Source: JBKHBQ01 sp046542305 (lineage in GTDB: Bacteria > Bacteroidota > Bacteroidia > Bacteroidales > 4484-276). From it: a stretch of 18,221 bases of DNA. How positions within the stretch are numbered: the stretch's first letter is position 1; each line of letters opens with the position of its first letter. The notes beneath the pieces are model-generated. The model did no database searches and was not told the origin of the DNA. It was given only the letters and a program-made list of their open reading frames with translations. Positions 7,504 through 15,628 of this stretch are shown piece by piece. The position numbers and the translations under genes are program-made. Location: the NCBI GenBank assembly GCA_046542305.1, contig JBKHBQ010000052.1:1-18221 (forward strand), written 5' to 3'.

Positions 7504-8637
7504 ATGGAAATCACCGAAATCCTGAACAATCCTGTTTATTTTACTTTGGCGTTGGTTTTTGCGGCCATGGCGCTGATTCAACTTTTCTATTTCTGGTTTA
7601 TTTTCAGCAGGCTGGCATTTTACAAAAGCAGGAATATACCCACTGACGACATGCCGCCGGTTTCCATCGTGATCACAGCATCCAACCAGTACCGCTCACT
7701 GCGCGATAATCTGCCAGCACTGTTCGAACAGGATTATTCCGATTTTGAGGTGGTGGTGGTGAACGACAATTCTGACGATGATACCGATGAATTGCTTAAA
7801 TCCCTGTCGGGTAAATACCCGAAATTGAAGGTTGTTGAGCTTACGCAAAGCCTCAACTGGTTCAGGGGAAGAAAGTTTCCGCTTTCGCTCGGCATCAAAT
7901 CATCGGCCAATGAGCTGCTTATGCTCACCGATGCCGATTGTGTCCCCGCCGGCAGGCACTGGCTCCGGCAAATGGTATCTGCCTATAAATCCGGCACCTG
8001 CGTGGTGTTGGGTTATGCATCATGGAAAAGCAATTCGCGGATCAACAAATGGCTGCGATTTACGGCTTTTTACGACGCCCTGATGTACCTGTCGATGGCG
8101 CTGGCGGGTGTGCCTTTCAAGGGGATCGGGCGGAATCTTTCCTATAAAAAATCCCTGTTTTATGCCCACAAAGGCTTCAGCTCGCATTATATTATCGATG
8201 CCGGCGATGACGAGCTTTTCGTGAACCGGACGGCAAGCCGGAAGAATACAGTGATCAGGCCCGACCCGGAGGCACAGGTTTTTTCCACCCGGGCAGACGG
8301 TTTTTCTGCCTGGTTTAAAACCGAACGTACGCGGCTGCTGATCCGCAGGTTTTTCCGCTGGAAACACCGTTTTGCGCTCCAACTGTTCAACCTGAGTAAT
8401 TTTCTCTTTCACTCACTTTTCGTGATCCTGCTGGTATTGGGGGTTTCTCCGCTGATCATTCTGGGCATTTTTCTGCTTCGGTTTATCAGTCAAATGATCA
8501 TTTTCGGATTGAGCCAGAAACGGCTTTCCGAAAAAAAATTATTATTACTTTCGCCGGTGTTCGAGTTTGCACTGATCCTGATCGATTTTCTGATCTGGCT
8601 GATGTTAATCTTCACGAAAAAGAAGAAATGGGCATAA
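7504..8637 (+). CDS. membrane-bound family 2 glycosyltransferase
   Basis: 377 residues. Residues about 11-38 form an N-terminal membrane helix, followed by a GT-A catalytic domain: PVSIVITASN (52-61), VVVNDNSDDDTDEL (84-97), the DxD-type LTDADC (141-146) for the metal-nucleotide sugar, and an acidic GDDELF (234-239) in the acceptor/base position. RRFFRW (281-286) is in the place of the Q/RxxRW motif of processive GT2 synthases. Two or three hydrophobic helices cover about 296-330 and 346-370. The protein should sit in the inner membrane and transfer sugar from a nucleotide donor to a lipid or growing glycan. No other polysaccharide genes are nearby. Its last ten bases overlap the sigma-factor gene, so the two are translationally coupled. 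Confidence 0.9.
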   Translation: MEITEILNNPVYFTLALVFAAMALIQLFYFWFIFSRLAFYKSRNIPTDDMPPVSIVITASNQYRSLRDNLPALFEQDYSDFEVVVVNDNSDDDTDELLKSLSGKYPKLKVVELTQSLNWFRGRKFPLSLGIKSSANELLMLTDADCVPAGRHWLRQMVSAYKSGTCVVLGYASWKSNSRINKWLRFTAFYDALMYLSMALAGVPFKGIGRNLSYKKSLFYAHKGFSSHYIIDAGDDELFVNRTASRKNTVIRPDPEAQVFSTRADGFSAWFKTERTRLLIRRFFRWKHRFALQLFNLSNFLFHSLFVILLVLGVSPLIILGIFLLRFISQMIIFGLSQKRLSEKKLLLLSPVFEFALILIDFLIWLMLIFTKKKKWA

Positions 8638-9227
8638 CAACCGATCATTTATCCGAAAGAGCCTTGCACGATTACCACCTGGTGAAACATGCCGTGGATG
8701 GCGATCAGTCGGCTTATGCAGAGCTGATGCAGCGTTACCGAGATTCGGTTTATTTTATGTTCATGAAAAAGTTCAACAATTCCATCGAAGCCGAGGATCT
8801 CACCATTGAAGTGTTCAGCAAAGCTTTTCTGAAGCTCAGGAGCTATTCACCGGAATTCGCCTTCAGTACCTGGCTCAACAGCATTGCTTCAAATCATTAC
8901 ATCGATTTTCTGAGAAAAAAAAAGAAAGCCATGCTCTCCATCGACCATCAGGAGGAACAGCAGATACAGGCTGGCCACTTTCTCTCCAAACATCCCGACC
9001 CGGAGGAAAACATGATCCAGAAAGAACAGGTTCTGATGCTGAAACAGGTGGTGGAAAAGCTCAAGCCGCACTATCGTACCCTGATTGAACTGAGATACTA
9101 CCGAGATTACAGCATCGAAGAAATTGCCTGCGAGCTCCACCTGCCCACGGGAACTGTGAAGGCAAAGCTTTTCAGGGGACGTGAATTTCTGTTCAACATC
9201 CTGAAATCCCCGAAACTGAAAATCTGA
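8628..9227 (+). CDS. ECF-type sigma-70 family RNA polymerase sigma factor
   Basis: 199 residues. Region 2 lies at about 20-97 (AYAELMQRYRDSVYFMFMKKF, AEDLTIEVFSKAFLKL, FSTWLNSIASNHYIDFLRKKKK), with the DNA-melting and -10 recognition segment at its end. Region 4 lies at about 135-190 (LKPHYRTLIELRYYRDYSIEEIACELHLPTGTVKAKLFRGREFL), a clear helix-turn-helix for the -35 element. An acidic/polar linker of about 35 residues joins them and there is no extra domain. It directs RNA polymerase to a dedicated set of promoters. The ATG sits inside the GT2 gene (8628-8637 shared). No anti-sigma gene follows: the next gene is a PLP enzyme. Control may therefore be transcriptional or by an unlinked partner. 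Confidence 0.92.
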   Translation: MGITTDHLSERALHDYHLVKHAVDGDQSAYAELMQRYRDSVYFMFMKKFNNSIEAEDLTIEVFSKAFLKLRSYSPEFAFSTWLNSIASNHYIDFLRKKKKAMLSIDHQEEQQIQAGHFLSKHPDPEENMIQKEQVLMLKQVVEKLKPHYRTLIELRYYRDYSIEEIACELHLPTGTVKAKLFRGREFLFNILKSPKLKI

Positions 9228-9265
9228 TCCCAAACCATCCGCCTGATGCGGCAAAAAAGAAACCT

Positions 9266-10447
9266 ATGATGAAACAATACAGCTTCGACGAAATTATCCC
9301 GCGCGAAAACACCAACTGTGTAAAGTACGATCTGAGAAAAGCCCTTTTTGGCAAAGAAGAGGTGATTCCGATGTGGGTGGCCGACATGGATTTCCGCACG
9401 CCAGATTTCATCCTCGATGCCATCCGGCAGCGTCTTTCGCACGAAATACTCGGGTATACCATCCGTTCGAAGGATTTCAGTCAGGCTATTATCACATGGA
9501 TGGACCGCCGGCACCAATGGAAGATTCAGCCCGGCTGGATCAGTTTCAGCCCCGGCGTGGTTCCGGCAATCAATATGCTTGTACTTGCACTTACGCAGCC
9601 CGGCGACGGGATTATCGTACAGCCGCCGGTTTATTTTCCGTTTTTTTCGGCCGTGAATGAAAACGGGCGACGCCTGATCGAAAATCCGCTGAAGCTCGAA
9701 AACGGCCGCCTCTGCATGGATTTCGACGACCTGGAAGCGAAAGCTGCCGGAGCCTCCATGATCCTTATCAGCCATCCGCACAATCCCGGCGGCAGTGTAT
9801 GGACCAGCAATGAACTCCTGCGCCTGGCAGAAATCTGCCTGAAGCACAAGGTGCTGATGGTCTCTGATGAAATTCACTCCGATCTGATCTTTAAGCCGCA
9901 CCGGCACATTCCGCTGGCCTCATTGTCGGAAGAAATTGCCGCACAGACCATCACATGCAATGCACCTTCCAAAACATTCAACCTTGCCGGACTGGCCACC
10001 GCGTACCTGATCATCCCAAACAAATCCATCCTGGACAAATACAACGACATGCTCAACGATAAACTTCACCTGGGCATGGGTAATATTTTCGGAGCGGAAG
10101 CTCTCAAAGCAGCTTATCGCAAAGGGGATGACTGGCTGGCACAGCTACTGCACTATGTTTGGGGAAACATTGGGTATGTTGTTGATTTTTGCAACAGCCA
10201 CCTGCCACAAATTAAACCTGTGGTGCCCGAATCCACGTATATGATCTGGCTCGATTGCAAGGCTATGAATGCGGGCAGCGATGAGTTAAAAAAGTTTTTT
10301 CTCCAAAAAGCCGGCATCGGCCTGAACGAGGGAAAAATGTTTGGCACCGGCGGCGAAGGTTTTATGCGTATGAATGTAGCCTGCCCCCGGGCCACCGTCG
10401 AAAAAGCCATGCACCGGATCAGGGATGCCTCCGGTAAAATAATCTGA
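9266..10447 (+). CDS. MalY/PatB-type PLP-dependent C-S beta-lyase (cystathionine beta-lyase-like aminotransferase)
   Basis: 393 residues, a normal length for fold-type I aminotransferases of the MalY/PatB group. Signatures are MWVADMDFRTP (36-46), LGYTIRSKDF, FSPGVVPAINML (94-105), the cofactor-side Asn173 in PHNPGG, Asp201 in VSDEIHSDL contacting the pyridine nitrogen, the Schiff-base Lys236 in APSKTFNLAGL, and a late Arg in GFMRMNVACPR for the substrate carboxylate. The expected reaction is alpha,beta-elimination of cystathionine or related thioethers, giving a thiol, pyruvate and ammonia. It is cytosolic. It starts 38 bases after the sigma gene with no TAnnTTTG element between them, so it probably belongs to the same transcript. 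A second in-frame ATG follows immediately at 9269 and either could be used. Confidence 0.9.
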   Translation: MMKQYSFDEIIPRENTNCVKYDLRKALFGKEEVIPMWVADMDFRTPDFILDAIRQRLSHEILGYTIRSKDFSQAIITWMDRRHQWKIQPGWISFSPGVVPAINMLVLALTQPGDGIIVQPPVYFPFFSAVNENGRRLIENPLKLENGRLCMDFDDLEAKAAGASMILISHPHNPGGSVWTSNELLRLAEICLKHKVLMVSDEIHSDLIFKPHRHIPLASLSEEIAAQTITCNAPSKTFNLAGLATAYLIIPNKSILDKYNDMLNDKLHLGMGNIFGAEALKAAYRKGDDWLAQLLHYVWGNIGYVVDFCNSHLPQIKPVVPESTYMIWLDCKAMNAGSDELKKFFLQKAGIGLNEGKMFGTGGEGFMRMNVACPRATVEKAMHRIRDASGKII

Positions 10448-10630
10448 CCACAAGCGGTTTAGCACTCCAAATAACCTTCTTTTTGCACCCTATATTGCTC
10501 TGGCATGTTTTTGGATTAAAAAAACGGAACCAGCAGATTGATTTGCTTTTAGCTTGTGAAAATGATTATTTTTACCAGCCTATACTTTTAAGGAACGTAA
10601 GAAGGGGGTTTTACATCTGATCATCTGAAA

Positions 10631-10648
10631 TTTTTCCGATCGGAAAAA
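10631..10648. promoter_or_regulatory. 18-base perfect palindrome upstream of the PKD glycosidase gene
   Basis: TTTTTCCGATCGGAAAAA is identical to its reverse complement over 18 bases. It ends 12 bases before the -7 element at 10661, so it covers the area where the -33 contact is expected. Its position suggests an operator for a dimeric regulator rather than a terminator. The rest of 10448-10698 is AT-rich with no gene. Confidence 0.45.
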
Positions 10649-10660
10649 AAATCCTAACTT

Positions 10661-10668
10661 TAAATTTG
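10661..10668 (+). promoter_or_regulatory. -7 promoter element of the PKD glycosidase gene (TAAATTTG)
   Basis: TAAATTTG matches TAnnTTTG and lies 30 bases before the GTG start at 10699. Its last four bases overlap the dyad at 10665-10677. Confidence 0.6.
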
Positions 10669-10677
10669 ATTATCAAA
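10665..10677. promoter_or_regulatory. dyad TTTGAT-T-ATCAAA, copy 1
   Basis: Two perfect six-base arms around one T, overlapping the -7 element. The same 13 bases, within 14 identical bases, recur at 18108-18120 in front of another promoter, which suggests one regulator for both. No binding protein is known from the sequence. Confidence 0.4.
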
Positions 10678-10698
10678 AGGTTGCTAATTTAATTAAGC

Positions 10699-13600
10699 GT
10701 GAAAACCATTATACATTATATCGGTATCATTACCCTTGTGGTGGTAATGTGCCTGTCGGAGTCGAAGGCATCCAATCCGGTGATCTATTCCGTTACACCC
10801 AATACCAGCGAGGTGGCCAAGTTTGAAAAATTCGAGCTGACAGTGAATTTATCCGCCACCTACACGGCGCCATGGGATTACAGCGAAGTGAGCCTGAAAG
10901 CTCTATTTACTTCACCTTCCGGGAATACCATCCTCATCGACGGCTTTTATTTCCAGGATTACACCATGCCACAGCCAAACGTACTTGTTCCATCGGGCAA
11001 TCCCACCTGGAAGATCCGCTTTTCGCCAAATGAACCCGGCACCTGGAGCTATCATATTACGCTCAACGACATGCAGGGCTCCACCAGCTATCCTGTTCAG
11101 CAATTTACCTGCCTGCAATCTTCGCACAAGGGGTTTGTCAGGCGTGAGGGCAATCGCCTCAGGTATGGATATAACGAGACGTTTGTAGGTGTGGGTACCA
11201 ACCTGGCCTGGCAGTGGTGGGAAGACGGTTTTACGGAATATGGCGACTGGATAGAGGAAATTGCAGCACAAAACGGGAATTTTACAAAGATCACCATTGC
11301 ACCCTGGAGTTTCGAATTCGAGTGGAATAATACCGGCGCCGGGCACTACCTTAACTGGCAAAACCGGGCCTGGGGGCTCGACTGGGTGTTCGACAAATTG
11401 CTGGAAAACCGCGTGTACTGTCAATTCAACTTTATGGTGCATGTGGTACTCGAACCGGGGGTGCCTTACGGCTGGCAGGATAATCCATACAACCTGGCCA
11501 ACGGCGGACCCAGCCATGAACCACAGAATTTCTTTGTGAATTCCACTTCGAAAAGCCTCTATAAGCGGAAGATGAGGTACATCAATGCGCGGTGGGGCTA
11601 TTCTTCTTACCTTCATTCCTGGGAAATACTCTCCGAAGCCGATAAGACCGAACTCTATGATGATTTCTACAGCCAAACCTATGACTGGCTCACCGAAATG
11701 ACGGATTATATCAAGGACATCGACAGGTACAACAGGCCAGTTTCAACTGGATACGCCATCCCGCAACACGACCCGAATTACTGGAACTATCCGGGCACAG
11801 ATTTTACACAACTACACATTTACGATTATGATCCCGACCTGGAAATGAAGATTTACAGCTTTTCGAGATGGTATGGGCAGGTATATGGAAAGCCGTTTAT
11901 TACCGGGGAATTTTCGCTGGGCCACGATCCGGTGATTGTTGAGCAGGAAGATCCAAACGGGATTGCTTTTCACAACACGCTGTGGACGTCGGCTTTTTCA
12001 GGCGCTTTTGGAACGGCAATGTCATGGTGGTGGGGAAACTATCTTTATCCGGCAGGAATGTTCAGCTTCTTTAATCCCATCGGCACTTTTTTCGATCAGA
12101 CCGGAATTAATCCGCATGATTATGAGGTGATCGTTCCGCTGACCACCAGCAGCGGTTATCACGATCTTCAGATCAAACCTGATTATAAGAACGGGAATTC
12201 AAAGGTCCCGGATAACAGTTTTCAGATGCATCCCTCAGGATATCTTTCCCCGCCGGTGTTGAGGCTGGGGAAAGTTCTGCATGGCAGCGCGAGCGGCTCC
12301 AACAAAAATCCGCCGACTTTTCATGTGCATTACACCAAACCCGGCACATTTAAGGTAAGAACCGACGATCTTGTGTTGTTTGCTAATCTGCGCATCAAAC
12401 TTAACGGCACCACCGTGCTTGACAAAAGTGTAACGGCCAACCACACATACAGCATCAACGTTCCGGCCGGAGAGCATGAAATCTATGTTCAGAATACCGG
12501 TTTCGGTGTGATGGAAATTGATAAGTATATTTTTGGAAATTACGCTCCCAACCTTCGTGCATTTGCCATGAAGGACGGAAATCACACAGCAGGTTGGTTT
12601 CAGAACAAAAAATACAACTGGGAATATGTGGGAATGTACGGAAATCCGCCACCCATCAGCGAAGGAAAAATATTTATCGACGATCTTTCCCCGGGCGTAT
12701 ACCGGGTGGATTGGTTCAATGGAGAAGCCACCCCGGATTCCACGCAGTATGTTTCTACAGACAATTCGACCCTGGAATTGAATGCCCCGGATATACTTTG
12801 GGATGGGCTTTTCGAAACATCTTACCACAGCACCCTCGAAGTGGACTTTGCAGTAAATCCGCAATCCGGCGATGTCCCGCTCAACGTGCAGTTCACCGAT
12901 CTTGCCAACAGTTTCGGTGCACCGATAAGTTCCAGGTTGTGGACTTTCGGCGATGGCACCACCTCCACGCAGAAAAATCCGCAGCACGCCTACACCCAGC
13001 CCGGAACGTATACGGTGAGCCTGACTGTAACTTCAGGTGAATACCAGGAAACCGTCACCAAAGAAGGCATGATCACAGTTATCCAGCCGTTATTAGCTGA
13101 TTTTACAGCCGATCCTGTTGTCCTGCTTCCCGGCGAAGCGGTTCAGTTTACTGATCTGTCGCTCGGCGACCCCGAAAGCTGGTTATGGAATCTGGGGGAT
13201 AACGTGTTCAGTTCGCTACAAAACCCTGTGCACATTTATGATGATCCCGGATTGTATGATGTTTCGCTTACCATTCATAAAGGGAATAATGATGATCAGG
13301 AGGTGAAGCCGGGGTTCGTCGAAGTACTGGTGCCGCTCATGGCAGGTTTTAGTGTTGATACGACAATTGCAGTAACAGGTGCCGAAATTCAGTTTACGGA
13401 TCAGAGCACCGGCGATCCTGTTTTTTGGTTCTGGAATTTCGGAAACGGCAGTACCAGCAACCAGCAAAATCCGGTAGTTGTTTATGAAGAAGCCGCCACA
13501 TACGATGTAGAACTCATCGTATTGACAGAATACCAACAGGATACACTGTTTATGGAAAACCATATCACGGTGATTGATCCCTTAACGGCAGCCTTTTCTG

Positions 13601-15552
13601 CAGATACCACGCTGATTATCGCCGGCGACAGCATTCAGTTTACGGATCTTTCCACCGGAAACCCCGCGTCGTGGAGCTGGCAATTCGGGGAAGGTGCGGC
13701 AAGTCAGTTGCAGCATCCTGTCCATCCATTCAACCAGCCGGGCATGTATGACATTTCACTGTATGTTTCGAACGAATACATAAGCGACAGCATTTTAAAA
13801 AATGAATTTATCCAGGTGTTGCCGGAACTCGTGGCCTTGTTCGAAGCTACCACTGCTGAGGCTTTACCGGGGGATGAAATTTTTTTTACCGATCTTTCGG
13901 AAGGAAATCCCGGCGCCTGGCTCTGGAATTTCGGGAACGGACAAACAAGCACATCGCAGAATCCATCTATTATCTATACCGAACCGGGTAGCTATGATGT
14001 GAGACTGACCGTTTGGAATGCCTACCTACAGGATTCCCTCACCATCGAGAATTTTATTACCATACTCGAACCGCTTCAGGCTGATTTTTCTGCCGATACC
14101 CTGCTGGCATGGACGGGCCAGCAGATTCAGTTTACCGACCTGTCGCAGGGAAATCCGCAAGGGTGGATCTGGGATTTCGGTGATGGAAATGCTTCGGCAA
14201 ATCAGCACCCGGACCATCAATATTCAGATGCAGGGTGGTATTCCGTATCGCTCCAGGTAAGCGACCCACTGCAAAGCGCCACCGAGTTTAAGCCGGATTA
14301 CATCAGGGTGAGGGATACACTGGATGCAGATTTTTCGGTTGATACGACAATTATTGTAAAAGGTGATCACGTGTATTTCAACGATCTTTCAAAAGGTTCG
14401 CCACAGGGATGGTTCTGGATATTTGGCGATGGTTTTTATTCGCTAGCGCAAAACCCATCGCATATGTTCAAATTCGCTGGACAATTCACCGTAAGCCTGG
14501 AAATCTTCAGCAACGACAGCAGCAATATGGAAGTAAAACAAAACTATATTGAAGTATTGCCTGAGCTGATTGCAGGTTTCGAAACCGACACCACATTGGC
14601 ATTTCCGGGGCAGGCCATTCACTTTTTCGATACCTCATTGGGAAATCCCACCTCCTGGTTCTGGAGTTTCGGCAATTTCAGCAACAGCACCTCACAAAAT
14701 GCCGTTACCTCGTTCGATGCGCCGGGAACCTATACTGTAAGTCTGGTTGTCAGCACCGAATACCAGCAGGATACCCTCGTACAAGAAAACCTGATCACCA
14801 TCCTCGAACCCCTGAACGCGGATTTTTATGCAAGCAGCAATGCGGTGAAATACGGCGAGCAGGTCAGCTTTTTCGATCTTTCTGCAGGAAACCCCGGCCA
14901 ATGGGAGTGGTGGCTTGGGAATAACGATACTTCTTTCGTACAAAATCCATCAACTGCGTATTTTGAAGAGGGATTCAAAGATGTTACGCTGATCGTGGCA
15001 AATCAGTATGCAACCGACACCCTTCATCGTGACGATCTGATCTACGTAATTGCGCCCAGTTATAACCAGGTGGTGGAACTGAAAAAAGGCTGGAGCGGGA
15101 TTGCTTCATTTGTCGAGCCGGTATTTCCGGATATCTCCTCGGTACTGGGTGACGTGATCGATGATGTACATTTTGCCGTGAATGCACAGGGAATTTTTTG
15201 GCCCGACATGAACATCAATACCCTGGGCGACTGGAATCCCGCCCTCGGGCTAACCATCGACATGAAAAACGATGCACAGGTTACCCTGCAGGGATACTAC
15301 AGCCTTGATCATACCGTAGATCTGGTCCCGGGCTGGAATATCTTTCCCATGCTGCGGGCCTGCGAACTACCGGCGGAAATGCTGGGAGTGGTGCTGGGAG
15401 ATCAGTTTCAGGTGGTGAAAGAGATCGGCGGATGGAAAATTTACTGGCCGTCGACAGGCATCAACACCCTTGGCACGATGCATCCCGGTAAATCCTATCT
15501 GATATTTATGAACCAGGAATCCAGTTTTTCGTTCCCGGCCTGCGAAAACTGA
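10699..15552 (+). CDS. giant secreted multidomain glycoside hydrolase with nine PKD domains
   Basis: 1617 residues from a GTG start; no upstream ATG gives a better signal peptide (MKTIIHYIGIITLVVVMCLS, cleavage near SKA before SNP). Residues about 27-138 look like DUF5060, an immunoglobulin-like domain found before some glycosidases. Residues about 145-465 form a clan GH-A-like barrel with many Trp: Glu313 in WEILSEAD is the likely acid/base and Glu404 in FITGEFSLG the likely nucleophile. The usual Asn before the acid/base is Ser312. Residues about 515-710 are beta-rich, carbohydrate-binding-like and ending in a GVYRVDWFNGEA-type sandwich. PKD domains fill 713-1452 and a paired module fills 1453-1617. 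It probably breaks down an extracellular polysaccharide; the substrate is unknown. It is monocistronic by its spacing (250 bases upstream; folC has its own promoter). Confidence 0.88.
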   Translation: MKTIIHYIGIITLVVVMCLSESKASNPVIYSVTPNTSEVAKFEKFELTVNLSATYTAPWDYSEVSLKALFTSPSGNTILIDGFYFQDYTMPQPNVLVPSGNPTWKIRFSPNEPGTWSYHITLNDMQGSTSYPVQQFTCLQSSHKGFVRREGNRLRYGYNETFVGVGTNLAWQWWEDGFTEYGDWIEEIAAQNGNFTKITIAPWSFEFEWNNTGAGHYLNWQNRAWGLDWVFDKLLENRVYCQFNFMVHVVLEPGVPYGWQDNPYNLANGGPSHEPQNFFVNSTSKSLYKRKMRYINARWGYSSYLHSWEILSEADKTELYDDFYSQTYDWLTEMTDYIKDIDRYNRPVSTGYAIPQHDPNYWNYPGTDFTQLHIYDYDPDLEMKIYSFSRWYGQVYGKPFITGEFSLGHDPVIVEQEDPNGIAFHNTLWTSAFSGAFGTAMSWWWGNYLYPAGMFSFFNPIGTFFDQTGINPHDYEVIVPLTTSSGYHDLQIKPDYKNGNSKVPDNSFQMHPSGYLSPPVLRLGKVLHGSASGSNKNPPTFHVHYTKPGTFKVRTDDLVLFANLRIKLNGTTVLDKSVTANHTYSINVPAGEHEIYVQNTGFGVMEIDKYIFGNYAPNLRAFAMKDGNHTAGWFQNKKYNWEYVGMYGNPPPISEGKIFIDDLSPGVYRVDWFNGEATPDSTQYVSTDNSTLELNAPDILWDGLFETSYHSTLEVDFAVNPQSGDVPLNVQFTDLANSFGAPISSRLWTFGDGTTSTQKNPQHAYTQPGTYTVSLTVTSGEYQETVTKEGMITVIQPLLADFTADPVVLLPGEAVQFTDLSLGDPESWLWNLGDNVFSSLQNPVHIYDDPGLYDVSLTIHKGNNDDQEVKPGFVEVLVPLMAGFSVDTTIAVTGAEIQFTDQSTGDPVFWFWNFGNGSTSNQQNPVVVYEEAATYDVELIVLTEYQQDTLFMENHITVIDPLTAAFSADTTLIIAGDSIQFTDLSTGNPASWSWQFGEGAASQLQHPVHPFNQPGMYDISLYVSNEYISDSILKNEFIQVLPELVALFEATTAEALPGDEIFFTDLSEGNPGAWLWNFGNGQTSTSQNPSIIYTEPGSYDVRLTVWNAYLQDSLTIENFITILEPLQADFSADTLLAWTGQQIQFTDLSQGNPQGWIWDFGDGNASANQHPDHQYSDAGWYSVSLQVSDPLQSATEFKPDYIRVRDTLDADFSVDTTIIVKGDHVYFNDLSKGSPQGWFWIFGDGFYSLAQNPSHMFKFAGQFTVSLEIFSNDSSNMEVKQNYIEVLPELIAGFETDTTLAFPGQAIHFFDTSLGNPTSWFWSFGNFSNSTSQNAVTSFDAPGTYTVSLVVSTEYQQDTLVQENLITILEPLNADFYASSNAVKYGEQVSFFDLSAGNPGQWEWWLGNNDTSFVQNPSTAYFEEGFKDVTLIVANQYATDTLHRDDLIYVIAPSYNQVVELKKGWSGIASFVEPVFPDISSVLGDVIDDVHFAVNAQGIFWPDMNINTLGDWNPALGLTIDMKNDAQVTLQGYYSLDHTVDLVPGWNIFPMLRACELPAEMLGVVLGDQFQVVKEIGGWKIYWPSTGINTLGTMHPGKSYLIFMNQESSFSFPACEN
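12835..15054 (+). repeat. array of nine PKD domains in the glycosidase
   Basis: Domain starts fall at residues 713, 797, 879, 961, 1043, 1125, 1207, 1289 and 1371, so the first is 84 residues and the next eight are exactly 82 each (246 bases). Each has the PKD pattern ADF..D, FTDLS.GNP..W.W.FG(D/N)G, QNP...Y..PG.YDVSL.V. The central FGDG is kept in units 1, 6 and 7 and drifts elsewhere (LGDN, FGNG, FGEG, FGNF, LGNN). The DNA copies have diverged at synonymous positions, so this is an old array. PKD domains act as rigid spacers or adhesion modules outside the cell. Confidence 0.9.
15055..15549 (+). other. C-terminal paired module of the glycosidase (two related repeats)
   Basis: Residues 1453-1617 contain two aligned units of about 75 residues. 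Unit one is at about 1458-1532 (VELKKGWSG, VLGD, IFWP, INTLGDW, LQG) and unit two at about 1539-1614 (VDLVPGWNI, VLGD, IYWP, INTLGTM, FPA). The WP and INTLG landmarks are offset by exactly 82 residues. It differs from PKD and from the type-A T9SS sorting domain. I recall similar GW...WP...G sequences in Bacteroidota secreted proteins but know no name for the domain. It is the very end of the protein. Confidence 0.6.
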
Positions 15553-15600
15553 CAAAGGAAACCACCTTTGCACCTCAGCACAAGATGACGGGCTTTTCAC

Positions 15601-15608
15601 TACTTTTG
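15601..15608 (+). promoter_or_regulatory. -7 promoter element of folC (TACTTTTG)
   Basis: TACTTTTG matches TAnnTTTG and lies 20 bases before the ATG at 15629. It shows that folC is transcribed separately from the glycosidase gene. Confidence 0.65.
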
Positions 15609-15628
15609 CCTGCGAAAATTATCCGGTG

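Noticed and set aside
9107..9907. Long leftward frame (266 codons) opposite the sigma factor and PLP lyase
   Set aside because: The opposite strand encodes clear sigma region 4 and aminotransferase motifs; this frame is a shadow without recognisable domains.
12235..12987. Leftward frame of 250 codons within the glycosidase gene
   Set aside because: It is a shadow of well-supported beta-rich and PKD coding sequence and has no promoter or family motifs.
12835..15054. Regular 246-base periodicity as a possible CRISPR or DNA satellite
   Set aside because: The period is at protein level (PKD domains); the DNA copies are diverged and continuous coding sequence with no spacers.
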